A stretch of DNA of 64,000 nt from Pseudomonadota bacterium (lineage in GTDB: Bacteria; Pseudomonadota; Gammaproteobacteria; Burkholderiales; JABEVD01), in the NCBI GenBank assembly GCA_021848825.1, contig JAJZTQ010000003.1:124001-188000 (forward strand). Direction: 5' to 3'. Position numbers and translations under genes: made by a program. Below are positions 52,159-62,732 of the stretch, one piece after another. The first letter of the stretch is position 1, and the number at the start of each line of letters is the position of its first letter. Below the pieces are notes generated by a model, which was not told where the DNA came from, did no database searches, and worked only from the letters and a program-made list of their open reading frames with translations.

Positions 52159-53220
52159 ATGAATGCATTTCAAATAAAGATTCTTGCAATCGTGAGCATG
52201 GTTGTCGATCATGCAGGCCTGTTTTTCTTCCCGAAGTATTTTGTTTTGCGCATCTTGGGTCGGCTGGCGTTTCCATTGTTTGCCTGGTTCATAGCGAATG
52301 GCGCCCGATATACGAGCAATGTGAAGGTGTATTTTCTGCGCTTGCTCGCACTCGCCCTGCTTACCCAAATCCCATTCTGGTATGCCAATCATCTGGCGGA
52401 CATTCCCCAGTATTTCAATGCGGTTTTTACGCTATGCCTGGGACTTGCCGCCATCATGGTGATACAACGGGTGTCTAATCGATGGCTATGGGGCATCGCC
52501 ACGCTTGCATGTGCGGCTCTTGCGGCAATTTGCAACACCGACTATGGAGCCGAGGGCGTGCTGTCAATCGTGGCCTTCTACATATTCAGAAATGATTTCA
52601 GGTATGTAGCGATTTCTCAGGCGGTTGTCATCGGTATTCTGCCCATGTTGGTCTCTCAGCTGGAGTCGAAAGAAATAATCGATCTTTCGCGCATCTACCT
52701 GAGCTCGTCGATCGAATGCGTCGGACTGCTCTCGTTGTTTGCCATTTACTTGTATGACAACAAGCCTGGAATACGGGCGAAGTATCTTTTCTACGGCTTC
52801 TACTTCTTCCAGTATGTGGTGATTGTTGCGGTATTCATGGTGCTGCTTGACGGGAAACCCTACTATCCGGTTGTTCGTCTGTTTCCTTCGCAGAATATCT
52901 CCCTGCTTTTCATAGGGAACCCGGAAAGTGACGCGAAGAAATGCAGCGTCGAAAATAAGCGTGTCACAGAAGCGCTGCGTCTGAAATGCCCCAGGTGCGT
53001 CGTGACCTTGTCCGAATGCAGAAGAAACCTGTATTTGTCCTGGCAGGACGCTATCGAGGACAAGCCTGACGAACTGTTCACCGTGCGCACGGATGCGAGC
53101 CACGTCATGATTGAAGCCGATAAATCCGTTGCACATGAGATATGCCAGGAGATGGCGAGACAGATCGATGCTCAGAAGGGGCAGCATGCCCAATGCATTC
53201 CACCGCGAAGCGGCGTATGA
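52159..53220 (+). CDS. TraX-family membrane protein with C-terminal extension
   Basis: 353 residues. The TraX domain fills residues 1-250 (FQIKILAIVSMVVDHAGLFFFP, GRLAFPLFAWFIANG, YGAEGVLSIVAFYIF) with about eight helices; F-pilin acetylase TraX is the named member and chromosomal copies are common. An unusual ~100-residue soluble extension follows, with cysteines (LKCPRCVVTLSEC) and a charged helix, not part of the standard domain. ATG 52159 gives the usual N-terminus; the open frame further upstream runs into the tRNA-Cys. Confidence 0.83.
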   Translation: MNAFQIKILAIVSMVVDHAGLFFFPKYFVLRILGRLAFPLFAWFIANGARYTSNVKVYFLRLLALALLTQIPFWYANHLADIPQYFNAVFTLCLGLAAIMVIQRVSNRWLWGIATLACAALAAICNTDYGAEGVLSIVAFYIFRNDFRYVAISQAVVIGILPMLVSQLESKEIIDLSRIYLSSSIECVGLLSLFAIYLYDNKPGIRAKYLFYGFYFFQYVVIVAVFMVLLDGKPYYPVVRLFPSQNISLLFIGNPESDAKKCSVENKRVTEALRLKCPRCVVTLSECRRNLYLSWQDAIEDKPDELFTVRTDASHVMIEADKSVAHEICQEMARQIDAQKGQHAQCIPPRSGV

Positions 53221-53247
53221 AGCAGGCGGTTCGTGGAGTAGAATGGG

Positions 53248-53274
53248 CGCGCCTCCCTTCTTCAGGGAGGCGCG
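53248..53274. other. perfect 11-bp stem-loop
   Basis: CGCGCCTCCCT and AGGGAGGCGCG pair around TTCTTC-type loop bases (TCTTC). It lies 28 bp after the TraX gene. There is no T-run, so it may protect the transcript end or act in a factor-dependent terminator. The rest of 53221-53491 shows no gene. Confidence 0.55.
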
Positions 53275-53491
53275 AGGCCCTGCCCTGATGGTGCAGTCGG
53301 ATCGGCCGACAGCCAGAGCATGCGCTTGCAAGTCATGGCGGCAAGATTTCGACGCCGCCTCGCGCCGGAATCAGCCGACAGGATGAACGCTTTAGACGGT
53401 TTCTGCCAGCAAATCAGTGCGCTGGCGTGACGGGGTTTTGACCAAATCCTTGTAGTATGGACTATCCTTGTAGTCATATGGAGGAGGAGCG

Positions 53492-55963
53492 ATGAGCAAA
53501 CATGCGAAGCCGGATCATTTCGAATACCAGAAGCTCGGCATAGACGCAGATTCAGTCAGGCATTCCCTAGCCAACAGGCTGACCTATACGGTGGGCAAGG
53601 ATCCCTCCACGGCGACAAATCGCGACTGGTTCCATGCGCTTGCCAATGTCGCGAGGGACAGGCTGGTCGACCGCTGGATGGAAACCATGCGCAGCTATCA
53701 TCTTGCTGACGCGAAGCGCATCTATTATTTCTCGCTGGAATTCCTGATCGGGAGAATGCTGGTGAACGGCATCAGCAATGTCGGATTCCTGGAAGAATGC
53801 AGGGAGGTGCTCGATGAAATGGGGCTGGATCTCGAGGAGCTGAAGGAAATAGAGCCCGATGCCGCGCTCGGAAACGGCGGGCTGGGAAGGCTTGCAGCCT
53901 GTTTCCTCGATTCCATGGCGACCCTCGCGCTTCCGGGATACGGCTGCGGCATCCGGTACGAATACGGCATGTTCAACCAGCGCATAGAAAACGGCGCTCA
54001 GGTCGAGCATCCCGACAACTGGCTGCGCTACGGCAATCCATGGGAATTTCCCCGCCCGGAAGTGCTTTATCCCGTCAAGTTCTTCGGCAGGGTGGTGGAA
54101 TTCGCCGAGGAAGACGGAAAGATGCATCACCACTGGGTGGAAACGGAGGATGTCATGGCCATGGCCTACGATACCCCCATTCCAGGCTACGGCAACGATG
54201 TCGTCAACAACATGAGGCTTTGGGCTGCGAAGGCGACCCGCGACTTCGATCTCAGGTATTTCAACGAGGGCAATTACATCAAGGCGGTCGAGGAGAAGGA
54301 CGATTCGGAGAATCTCTCCCGCGTGCTGTATCCGGACGACTCGACCCGGGTGGGGAGGGAGCTCAGACTCAAGCAGCAGTATTTCTTCGTGAGCGCGTCC
54401 CTGCAGGATATTCTCAGGCGATTTCTGGAAAACCACGACGGCTTTTCGACATTTCCCGAAAAGGTCGCGATCCAGCTCAACGATACCCATCCTGCGATAG
54501 CGATACCTGAACTGATGCGCCTTCTGATTGACATCCACGGGCAGCAGTGGGAAGAGGCATGGGACATCACCCTCAACACTTTTTCCTACACGAACCATAC
54601 GTTGATGCCCGAGGCGCTGGAAACCTGGCCGCTTCCCCTCTTCGAAAGAGTGCTGCCGCGCCATCTCCAGATCATCTATGAAATCAATCACCGCTTCCTC
54701 AGGGATGTCATGCATCGCCATCCGGGCGATGCCGAACTGGTGAGAAGGATGTCCATCATAGACGAGTCTGGGGAGAGATATGTACGCATGGCGCATCTTT
54801 CCATGGTCGGCTGCCACAGGGTGAACGGCGTGGCCAGAATCCACACCGAATTGATGAAGAAGACGATATTCGCCGATTTCGAAAGAATCTTTCCCGGAAA
54901 GATCGTCAACATGACGAACGGCGTGACGCCCAGATTGTGGCTGAAGCAGGCGAACCCAAGCCTTTCGAAACTGATTTCAGACCATGTGGGGAGCGAATGG
55001 CCGAAGAATCTCGATCTTCTGGAGGCGCTCGTCCCGCTTTCCGGAAGCGCCAAATTCAGGAAGGCATTCAGGGATGTGAAGAAGATCAACAAGGAAAGGC
55101 TCGCATTCCTGGTCAAATCCCGCCTCGGCATCGAAATCGATCCTGCTTCGATGTTCGATGTACAGGTGAAGAGAATACATGAATACAAGCGGCAGCTGCT
55201 CAATGTGCTTCATGTCATCACCCGCTACAACCATATCCGCCACAATCCGGGGCTCGACATCCTGCCGAGGACCGTGATTTTTTCGGGAAAGGCGGCGCCA
55301 GGCTATGCCATGGCGAAGCTGATCATCAGGCTGATCAACGATGTCGCCGACATCATCAACAACGATCCCACCGTGAACGGACTGCTGAAGGTGATCTTCA
55401 TCCCGAATTACGACGTTTCCACCGCGCTCGATATCATTCCCGCAGCCGACCTCTCCGAGCAGATCTCGACTGCGGGAACGGAGGCTTCAGGCACTGGAAA
55501 CATGAAGCTCGCCATGAACGGCGCGCTGACCATAGGGACGCTGGACGGGGCGAACGTGGAGATCAGGGAGGCTGTCGGCGAGGAAAACATTTTCATATTC
55601 GGTCTCACCGCAGAAGAAGTCGCCGAAAGGCGAATGCAGGGCTTCAGGCAGAACTGGCAACAGAATCAGAAGCTGAGGGAAGTGCTTGACATGATAGGCT
55701 CGGGTTTCTTCTCTCAGACCGAGCCCGATTGCTATCTGCCCATCATCGCTTCCCTTACCCAGAACGGCGACCATTACCGTCTGCTCGACGATTACGACGC
55801 CTATGTCGATTGCCAGGAAAGAGTGGACAGGCTTTATCGCGATCAGGAGGACTGGTCCGGACGCGCGATACTCAATGTCGCCAGAATGGGGAGATTCTCG
55901 AGCGACCGGACCATCAGCCAATATGCCGAGGAAGTCTGGGCCGTCTCCGAGGTATCCAAATAG
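53492..55963 (+). CDS. glgP: glycogen/starch/alpha-glucan phosphorylase
   Basis: 823 residues, full length. Cleaves alpha-1,4-glucan with phosphate to glucose 1-phosphate. N-terminal KRIYYFSLEFLIGRML, ALGNGGLGRLAACFLDS and the PLP lysine K672 in GTGNMKLAMNGAL; VKRIHEYKRQLLN is also diagnostic. Strong ribosome site GGAGGAGGAG. It could feed glucose 1-phosphate to the CDP-glucose and other sugar pathways, though no direct link is visible. No other glycogen genes are near. Confidence 0.95.
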   Translation: MSKHAKPDHFEYQKLGIDADSVRHSLANRLTYTVGKDPSTATNRDWFHALANVARDRLVDRWMETMRSYHLADAKRIYYFSLEFLIGRMLVNGISNVGFLEECREVLDEMGLDLEELKEIEPDAALGNGGLGRLAACFLDSMATLALPGYGCGIRYEYGMFNQRIENGAQVEHPDNWLRYGNPWEFPRPEVLYPVKFFGRVVEFAEEDGKMHHHWVETEDVMAMAYDTPIPGYGNDVVNNMRLWAAKATRDFDLRYFNEGNYIKAVEEKDDSENLSRVLYPDDSTRVGRELRLKQQYFFVSASLQDILRRFLENHDGFSTFPEKVAIQLNDTHPAIAIPELMRLLIDIHGQQWEEAWDITLNTFSYTNHTLMPEALETWPLPLFERVLPRHLQIIYEINHRFLRDVMHRHPGDAELVRRMSIIDESGERYVRMAHLSMVGCHRVNGVARIHTELMKKTIFADFERIFPGKIVNMTNGVTPRLWLKQANPSLSKLISDHVGSEWPKNLDLLEALVPLSGSAKFRKAFRDVKKINKERLAFLVKSRLGIEIDPASMFDVQVKRIHEYKRQLLNVLHVITRYNHIRHNPGLDILPRTVIFSGKAAPGYAMAKLIIRLINDVADIINNDPTVNGLLKVIFIPNYDVSTALDIIPAADLSEQISTAGTEASGTGNMKLAMNGALTIGTLDGANVEIREAVGEENIFIFGLTAEEVAERRMQGFRQNWQQNQKLREVLDMIGSGFFSQTEPDCYLPIIASLTQNGDHYRLLDDYDAYVDCQERVDRLYRDQEDWSGRAILNVARMGRFSSDRTISQYAEEVWAVSEVSK

Positions 55964-55968
55964 TCTGT

Positions 55969-55974
55969 TATAAT
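55969..55974 (+). promoter_or_regulatory. -10 element of tRNA-Leu(UAA)
   Basis: TATAAT ending 13 bp before the tRNA start, with no clear -35 at the proper distance. Confidence 0.35.
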
Positions 55975-55987
55975 TTTCGCCCTGCCA

Positions 55988-56076
55988 GCCCGGATGGTGA
56001 AATTGGTAAACACATCGGACTTAAAATCCGACGAAAGGAAACTTTCCTGCCGGTTCGAGTCCGGTTCCGGGCACCA
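55988..56076 (+). tRNA. tRNA-Leu(UAA)
   Basis: Acceptor GCCCGGA pairs with TCCGGGC; anticodon loop CTTAAAA gives UAA; a long class II variable arm; T-arm GGTTCGAGTCC; CCA is encoded at 56074-56076. Confidence 0.95.
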
Positions 56077-56084
56077 GGATATTT

Positions 56085-57689
56085 TCAAGCCTTGTGAAAC
56101 TGGTAGAGCCATGTTTCCGTGAGGGTTTCGTTCTGATGGCGAAGAAAGAGGCGGATCTCGACGGCTTCATCGCTGGCGGGCTCGGCAAGGTCGAAAAGCG
56201 CCCGCCAGAGTCCCTTCGTTCCTTCCGGATCGGGTTCCGTTCCGACATTCGATACCCTGCCGCCTGACGCCGTCACGACCGCTTCCGGTCTTGCGCCCTG
56301 CGGCAGCCCTGCAAGCAAGTCTCCCTTGAACTCCACAACGAATTTGTGCGAGCCCTTCGGGCGTTCGGCCGGCTCTCCTCCGCGCCCGATATGAGTCGCC
56401 ACACATCGCGCAAGCGGCATGTCGATCGGCGCATCGGCCTGCCAGTAAAGGCGGTAGCGATATCGGTGGCTTGATCCTGCCTCTGCCTTCTTTTCCGGGA
56501 CCCACATTGCGACGATATTGTCGTAGATCTCTTCTTCCGTATGCAGTTCGACCAGCTGCACCGCCCCTTTCCCCCAGTCGCCGATCGGTTCGATCCACAA
56601 CGACGGCCTTCTTTCATAGTGCACGGCGTCCAGATATTCGCCGTATCGCCGTTCCCGCTGCATCAGGCCGAATCCCCTGGGATGGTCGTCGGAGAAAGCC
56701 GAGACGCCAATACCCTGCGGATTGACGAGGGGGCGCCAGATATGTTCTCCAGATCCTGTCCAGAGAAAAAGGCCGTCCGAATCGTGCACTTCAGGGCGCC
56801 AGTCCTGCTGGAACGGCTTGTCTTTTCCGGAAAACCAGTACATGGAAGTGGCGGGCGCAATCCCGAATCGGGCGATGTCGCGCCGCAGGAAGAGATTCGC
56901 CTCGACATCCATGATGACGCCCGTTCGCCTCGTCAGGGCGAATCGGTATGCGCCTGTCAGGCTGGGCCCGTCGAGCAGGGCATAGACGATCATCGTGTCT
57001 GCATGATTTTCGGCAGGTTCGAAATAGAAATGGGTGAACGCCGGGAATTCCTCCTGCATACCCTGCTCGACCACATTGACGGCAATGCCCCGTGCGGAAA
57101 GCCCGTACTGGTACTCATCGCCGATGGCCCTGAAATAGGATGCGCCGAGGAACGCGGCCCAGTCGTTTTGCCGCCAGTCGAGGCGAGACCCTTTCAGCCT
57201 GCTTTCCTGCATCTTGAAGCCGGCGAAATGCGTTTGCTGTCCAAGCCGGGTCGCCGGGCTGTCCTGAGGCATGTCGAAAAGATTTCTGTCGTAAAGGATT
57301 TCGCGCATCGGCGAATAAGGATGGGCGGGGTCTGTGGCCCTCTCCAGCCTGTACATCCTTACCGAAAACTGGAAAAAGCGGCCGGGATGGAAGAATTCGA
57401 TCGGATACTGTCCCGGCCCGCCTGCGAAGAGCGCCTCCTCAGGCTTGAAGCTGATCCTGCCATGGGCTTCCCAGTCTATCTTCCCGAGAATGTCCCGGTC
57501 GGGCTGCAGGGATGGCTGGTAGGGCTGCATCGCCAGGCCCCTTGCCTTTTCCATCAGCGATTCCCATGAAAACGATTCCTCAGGACCCAGCTTCAGGTCT
57601 GCTGCAGGCGCATCCTGCCAGGGCAGTGCGGCAGAAGCGGCGGCAGAGGCCAGCAGCCCCAGGAATTGACGGCGGTCGAATTCAGGCAT
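56085..57689 (-). CDS. opgD: glucan biosynthesis protein OpgD (MdoD)
   Basis: Periplasmic protein for osmoregulated periplasmic glucans, 534 residues (E. coli OpgD 551). A Tat signal opens it (DRRQFLGLLASAAASAALP). The OpgG/D domain follows: FSWESLMEKARGLAM, FHPGRFFQFSVRMY, DEYQYGLSARGIAV, FWGFSGKD-like YWFSGKDKPF and RPSLWIEPIGDWGKGAVQL. It follows opgH by 36 bp on the same strand. Its 3' end meets tRNA-Leu(UAA) at 8 bp. Confidence 0.92.
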   Translation of the reverse strand: MPEFDRRQFLGLLASAAASAALPWQDAPAADLKLGPEESFSWESLMEKARGLAMQPYQPSLQPDRDILGKIDWEAHGRISFKPEEALFAGGPGQYPIEFFHPGRFFQFSVRMYRLERATDPAHPYSPMREILYDRNLFDMPQDSPATRLGQQTHFAGFKMQESRLKGSRLDWRQNDWAAFLGASYFRAIGDEYQYGLSARGIAVNVVEQGMQEEFPAFTHFYFEPAENHADTMIVYALLDGPSLTGAYRFALTRRTGVIMDVEANLFLRRDIARFGIAPATSMYWFSGKDKPFQQDWRPEVHDSDGLFLWTGSGEHIWRPLVNPQGIGVSAFSDDHPRGFGLMQRERRYGEYLDAVHYERRPSLWIEPIGDWGKGAVQLVELHTEEEIYDNIVAMWVPEKKAEAGSSHRYRYRLYWQADAPIDMPLARCVATHIGRGGEPAERPKGSHKFVVEFKGDLLAGLPQGARPEAVVTASGGRVSNVGTEPDPEGTKGLWRALFDLAEPASDEAVEIRLFLRHQNETLTETWLYQFHKA

Positions 57690-57725
57690 GGTGGTATTCT
57701 TCTTTTCAACAAACGGCTGTTTTCA

Positions 57726-59588
57726 TCACGCCCTTGCCAGGACGGCGGGAACGCTGCACTCTTCCGGAATCAGCAGCCATCGCTGGCGGCGAAGCAAGCG
57801 TCCCCATCTTGGCTGACTCGTGATCACGGTGATGTGAGGCGCCAGCAGCAGCGGCAATCCTACCGGCAGCAGCCAAAGCACTGCCCGAGGATGGTAGCAA
57901 AGCGTGACCAGCAGCGCCAGGGAAGTGGCTGCGATGACAGGAGTGAAGCGGTCGAAGGCGTCCCGCCAGGGAACCGATCTGGCTTCGCGGGTCGGGGATT
58001 TCCACTCGAGCCTGAGCCCGGTCAGCGCCGTCACCACGAAAAGCGTATGGGCCACCATGCGGATCGGGGCCTGCAGCGCGGAAAGAAGCGCCTCCAGCAG
58101 AACGCTCTTCATCAGCGCAGCAGTACCGCCGAAGGCCGCCTGTTCTTCCTGCTTGAGGATCGCGATGACCGCGAGCACCCGGGGCATGAAAAGCAATGAC
58201 AGGGTGAATGTCCACAGCATCTCCATGGAAGAAGACATGCCCAGCCAGGGGAGGAAGGTGACGACGGGGATGTTCGGCTCAAGCAGGCGCAGGGCGAGGC
58301 TCACTGCGACGAATCCGAGCCAAAGCGGAGCGGAAACATAAGCCATGGCGCCGGTGAATATCATGCCGCGATGCACGGCCTGGAAACCGGGTTCGGCGAT
58401 CAGACGGAAATTCATCAGGTTGCCCTGGCACCAGCGCCTGTCGCGCTGCAGTTCTTCCATCAGATTGGCAGGTTGCTGCTCGTAACTGCCGTCCAGATCC
58501 GAAACCAGCCAGATGTAGTAGCCGGCCCTGCGCATGAGGGCAGCTTCGACGAAATCATGGGAAAGAATCTCGCCTGAAAGTCCGCCATTTCCCGGAAGTC
58601 TGGCCAGCGCACAATGCTTCATGAAAGGTTCGACCCGGATGATGGCGTTATGTCCCCAGTAATGCGATTCGCCCAACTGCCAGAACTGCATGCCGGCGGT
58701 GAACAGGGAGCCGGCTACGCGCCCTGCAAACTGCTGGATTCGGGCATGGAAAGTCGTAACCCCGCAGGCGCGCGGCGCGGTCTGGATGATGCCTGTCTTC
58801 GGGTTCGATTCCATCATGGCGACCAGCTTCGCGAGCGTATTGCCTGTCATCACGCTGTCTGCATCGAGAACGACCATGTATCGGTAATTTTTCCCCCAGC
58901 GGCGGCAGAAGTCGGCCACGTTTCCCGCCTTTTTCCGCGTGCGGCGCTGGCGCCTGCGGTAGTAAAGGCGGAAGCTTCCGCCCAGCCGCTCGCGGAGCGA
59001 ACGCCATGCGGCCATTTCTTCACGTTGCAGATCCGGATCGTAGGTGTCGGAAAGCACGTAGACATCGAAAAGCGCCCCATGTCCGCTTGCTGCGAGCGAC
59101 TCGCAGGTTGCCTTCAATCCGGCAAAGACCGGGCCCACAGGTTCATTGCAGATCGGCATGATGACGGCAGTCCTGGCATCCGCGCTCAGATTGTCTGGAT
59201 TTGCATCGGCAGAGGAGAGCCTGTGCGGATCAGGATGAAGCAGGGCCCGGAATCCCATCAGCGCCGTGATGAATCCGGCCGTCACCCAGCCGAACAGCGC
59301 CACGAAAAGGGCGAGCTGGATGAAATGAAGGACGGGATGCGCATATTCGAAAGGCTGCGCATAAGAAAGAAGGTCGACTGCAAAGGCCGAACTCAATGCG
59401 ATGATGATGATCAGCATTCCCCTTCTTCTGAAGGCGGCATGTTGCCATGGCTGGATCGGCTCATCGGCATCAGTCGAATTGTCCGTGAACGCGAGCTTCA
59501 GGCCTTGCCAGAATCCTGTCCATGGGCGAGGCACCATGCTGCCTCGACAGATCGGAGGAAAAGCAGGAGTAGATGATTGCAGGGTCAT
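57726..59588 (-). CDS. opgH: glucan glucosyltransferase OpgH (MdoH)
   Basis: Membrane glucosyltransferase that makes the beta-1,2-glucan backbone, 620 residues, shorter than E. coli OpgH (847) at both ends. Family 2 motifs: IMPICNEPV, LDADSVM (DXD) and RDRRWCQGNLMNFRL (QxxRW region). Six or more membrane helices. ATG 59588 has AAAGG eight bases upstream; ATG 59606 is an alternative adding six residues. The frame stays open further upstream without a good start. Confidence 0.9.
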   Translation of the reverse strand: MTLQSSTPAFPPICRGSMVPRPWTGFWQGLKLAFTDNSTDADEPIQPWQHAAFRRRGMLIIIIALSSAFAVDLLSYAQPFEYAHPVLHFIQLALFVALFGWVTAGFITALMGFRALLHPDPHRLSSADANPDNLSADARTAVIMPICNEPVGPVFAGLKATCESLAASGHGALFDVYVLSDTYDPDLQREEMAAWRSLRERLGGSFRLYYRRRQRRTRKKAGNVADFCRRWGKNYRYMVVLDADSVMTGNTLAKLVAMMESNPKTGIIQTAPRACGVTTFHARIQQFAGRVAGSLFTAGMQFWQLGESHYWGHNAIIRVEPFMKHCALARLPGNGGLSGEILSHDFVEAALMRRAGYYIWLVSDLDGSYEQQPANLMEELQRDRRWCQGNLMNFRLIAEPGFQAVHRGMIFTGAMAYVSAPLWLGFVAVSLALRLLEPNIPVVTFLPWLGMSSSMEMLWTFTLSLLFMPRVLAVIAILKQEEQAAFGGTAALMKSVLLEALLSALQAPIRMVAHTLFVVTALTGLRLEWKSPTREARSVPWRDAFDRFTPVIAATSLALLVTLCYHPRAVLWLLPVGLPLLLAPHITVITSQPRWGRLLRRQRWLLIPEECSVPAVLARA

Positions 59589-59606
59589 TCCAATTGCCTT
59601 TGTCAT

Positions 59607-60118
59607 TGCATGAGGCAAGTATTGCAATGAGCGTGCCAGCGAGCTGCAACCTGCTGATTCGACGATGATCCTGGCATCCTGTTGAGCATTCCGGGCGCGG
59701 GAATTTTGCAGCAGGCGTCGTTCGAGGGCGACATGCGTCGCGCCCGGATTCCTGAATGTGAATGCAACTATCTGAAAAATATTGAAGATATCTGTGTCGT
59801 CGCGATGAGACAGGCAAAGGGCTTGGGGATTCAGCAAGCCTTTGCGTCAGCGCGGATAGGACCGCGATCCGAATCCGGAAGACCTGGCGAAGCAGTCGGA
59901 GTCATGCACAAGAAACGCAACGCATGGGTTATAATGGGGCAGCCGGAGATTTTTTTCTTCTGTGGCGGGAATTCATCATCTTTCCTGATGACCATGAGTC
60001 CAATCATGTTCATGCATAGAGTTCAATCCCGAAAATTTTGTGCCATTGAGTGCCGGAAATTGGCGTCATAAGGAGTGACGCGAAATCATGCAGGATTGTT
60101 CAAGTGACTGATTTTACT
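59607..60118. other. 512-bp intergenic region upstream of opgH
   Basis: No convincing gene on either strand. Plus-strand frame 59682-60071 has atypical composition and no ribosome site. TATAAT occurs at 59930 on the plus strand without a -35. Contains the divergent control region of opgH and the flank of tRNA-Leu(CAA). Confidence 0.6.
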
Positions 60119-60205
60119 TGGTGCCGGGAGGGGGAATCGAACCCCCATGGTGTCACCACCGCGGGATTTTGAGTCCCGTGCGTCTACCAATTCCGCCATC
60201 CCGGC
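60119..60205 (-). tRNA. tRNA-Leu(CAA)
   Basis: Read on the minus strand: acceptor GCCGGGA with TCCCGGC, D-loop TTGGTAGA, anticodon loop CTCAAAA (CAA), long variable arm, T-arm GGTTCGATTCC and encoded CCA (60119-60121). Confidence 0.95.
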
Positions 60206-60259
60206 AAGGGAAGCGAAGGATTATCCTTCAAAGCGCATTTTTCTGCAACAAGGTCTCCC

Positions 60260-62364
<2,105 letters not shown>

Positions 62365-62403
62365 TAGAATCGGGATTTTGCGTATGCGTCCGAGGAGAAA
62401 AGC

Positions 62404-62730
62404 ATGTTCATAAATTCCGCCTATGCTGAAGGCGCGGCGGCACAGCCGGCTTCAGGATTGATGAGCTTCGCACCGCTTGTCGTCATCTTCGTCGTGTTCT
62501 ATTTCATGCTGATCCGTCCCCAGATGAAGCGCAGCAAGGAAATGAAATCGATGCTCGAAGCGCTTCAGAAAAACGACGAAGTGGTGACCTCTGGTGGCGA
62601 GCTCGGGCGGGTGGTCAAGGTCGGCGAGCATTACGTGACGATAGAGATTTCGGCCAATGTCGAGGTGCTGGTACAGAAATCCGCGATCCAGTCGGTATTG
62701 CCCAAGGGCACGATCAAAGCAGCGAACTGA
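62404..62730 (+). CDS. yajC: preprotein translocase subunit YajC
   Basis: 108 residues. One N-terminal membrane helix (APLVVIFVVFYFMLIRPQ) then a small cytoplasmic domain with RSKEMKSMLEALQKNDEVVTSGG, the family motif. Ribosome site GAGGAGA. Partner of SecDF, encoded next. Confidence 0.94.
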   Translation: MFINSAYAEGAAAQPASGLMSFAPLVVIFVVFYFMLIRPQMKRSKEMKSMLEALQKNDEVVTSGGELGRVVKVGEHYVTIEISANVEVLVQKSAIQSVLPKGTIKAAN

Positions 62731-62732
62731 AA

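Noticed and set aside
53248-53274. Intrinsic terminator after the TraX gene
   Set aside because: The stem is strong but no T-run follows; kept only as a stem-loop.
56541-57569. Plus-strand 342-codon frame opposite opgD
   Set aside because: Shadow of opgD; its product has no recognisable features.
58614-59576. Plus-strand 320-codon frame opposite opgH
   Set aside because: Shadow of opgH with His/Arg-rich antisense composition.
59682-60071. Possible 129-aa gene between opgH and tRNA-Leu
   Set aside because: No ribosome site, overlaps the opgH upstream region, and composition unlike neighbouring genes.
52042-60205. tRNA genes as attachment sites of an integrated element
   Set aside because: I found no repeated tRNA 3' ends, integrase or excisionase genes near the tRNA genes.
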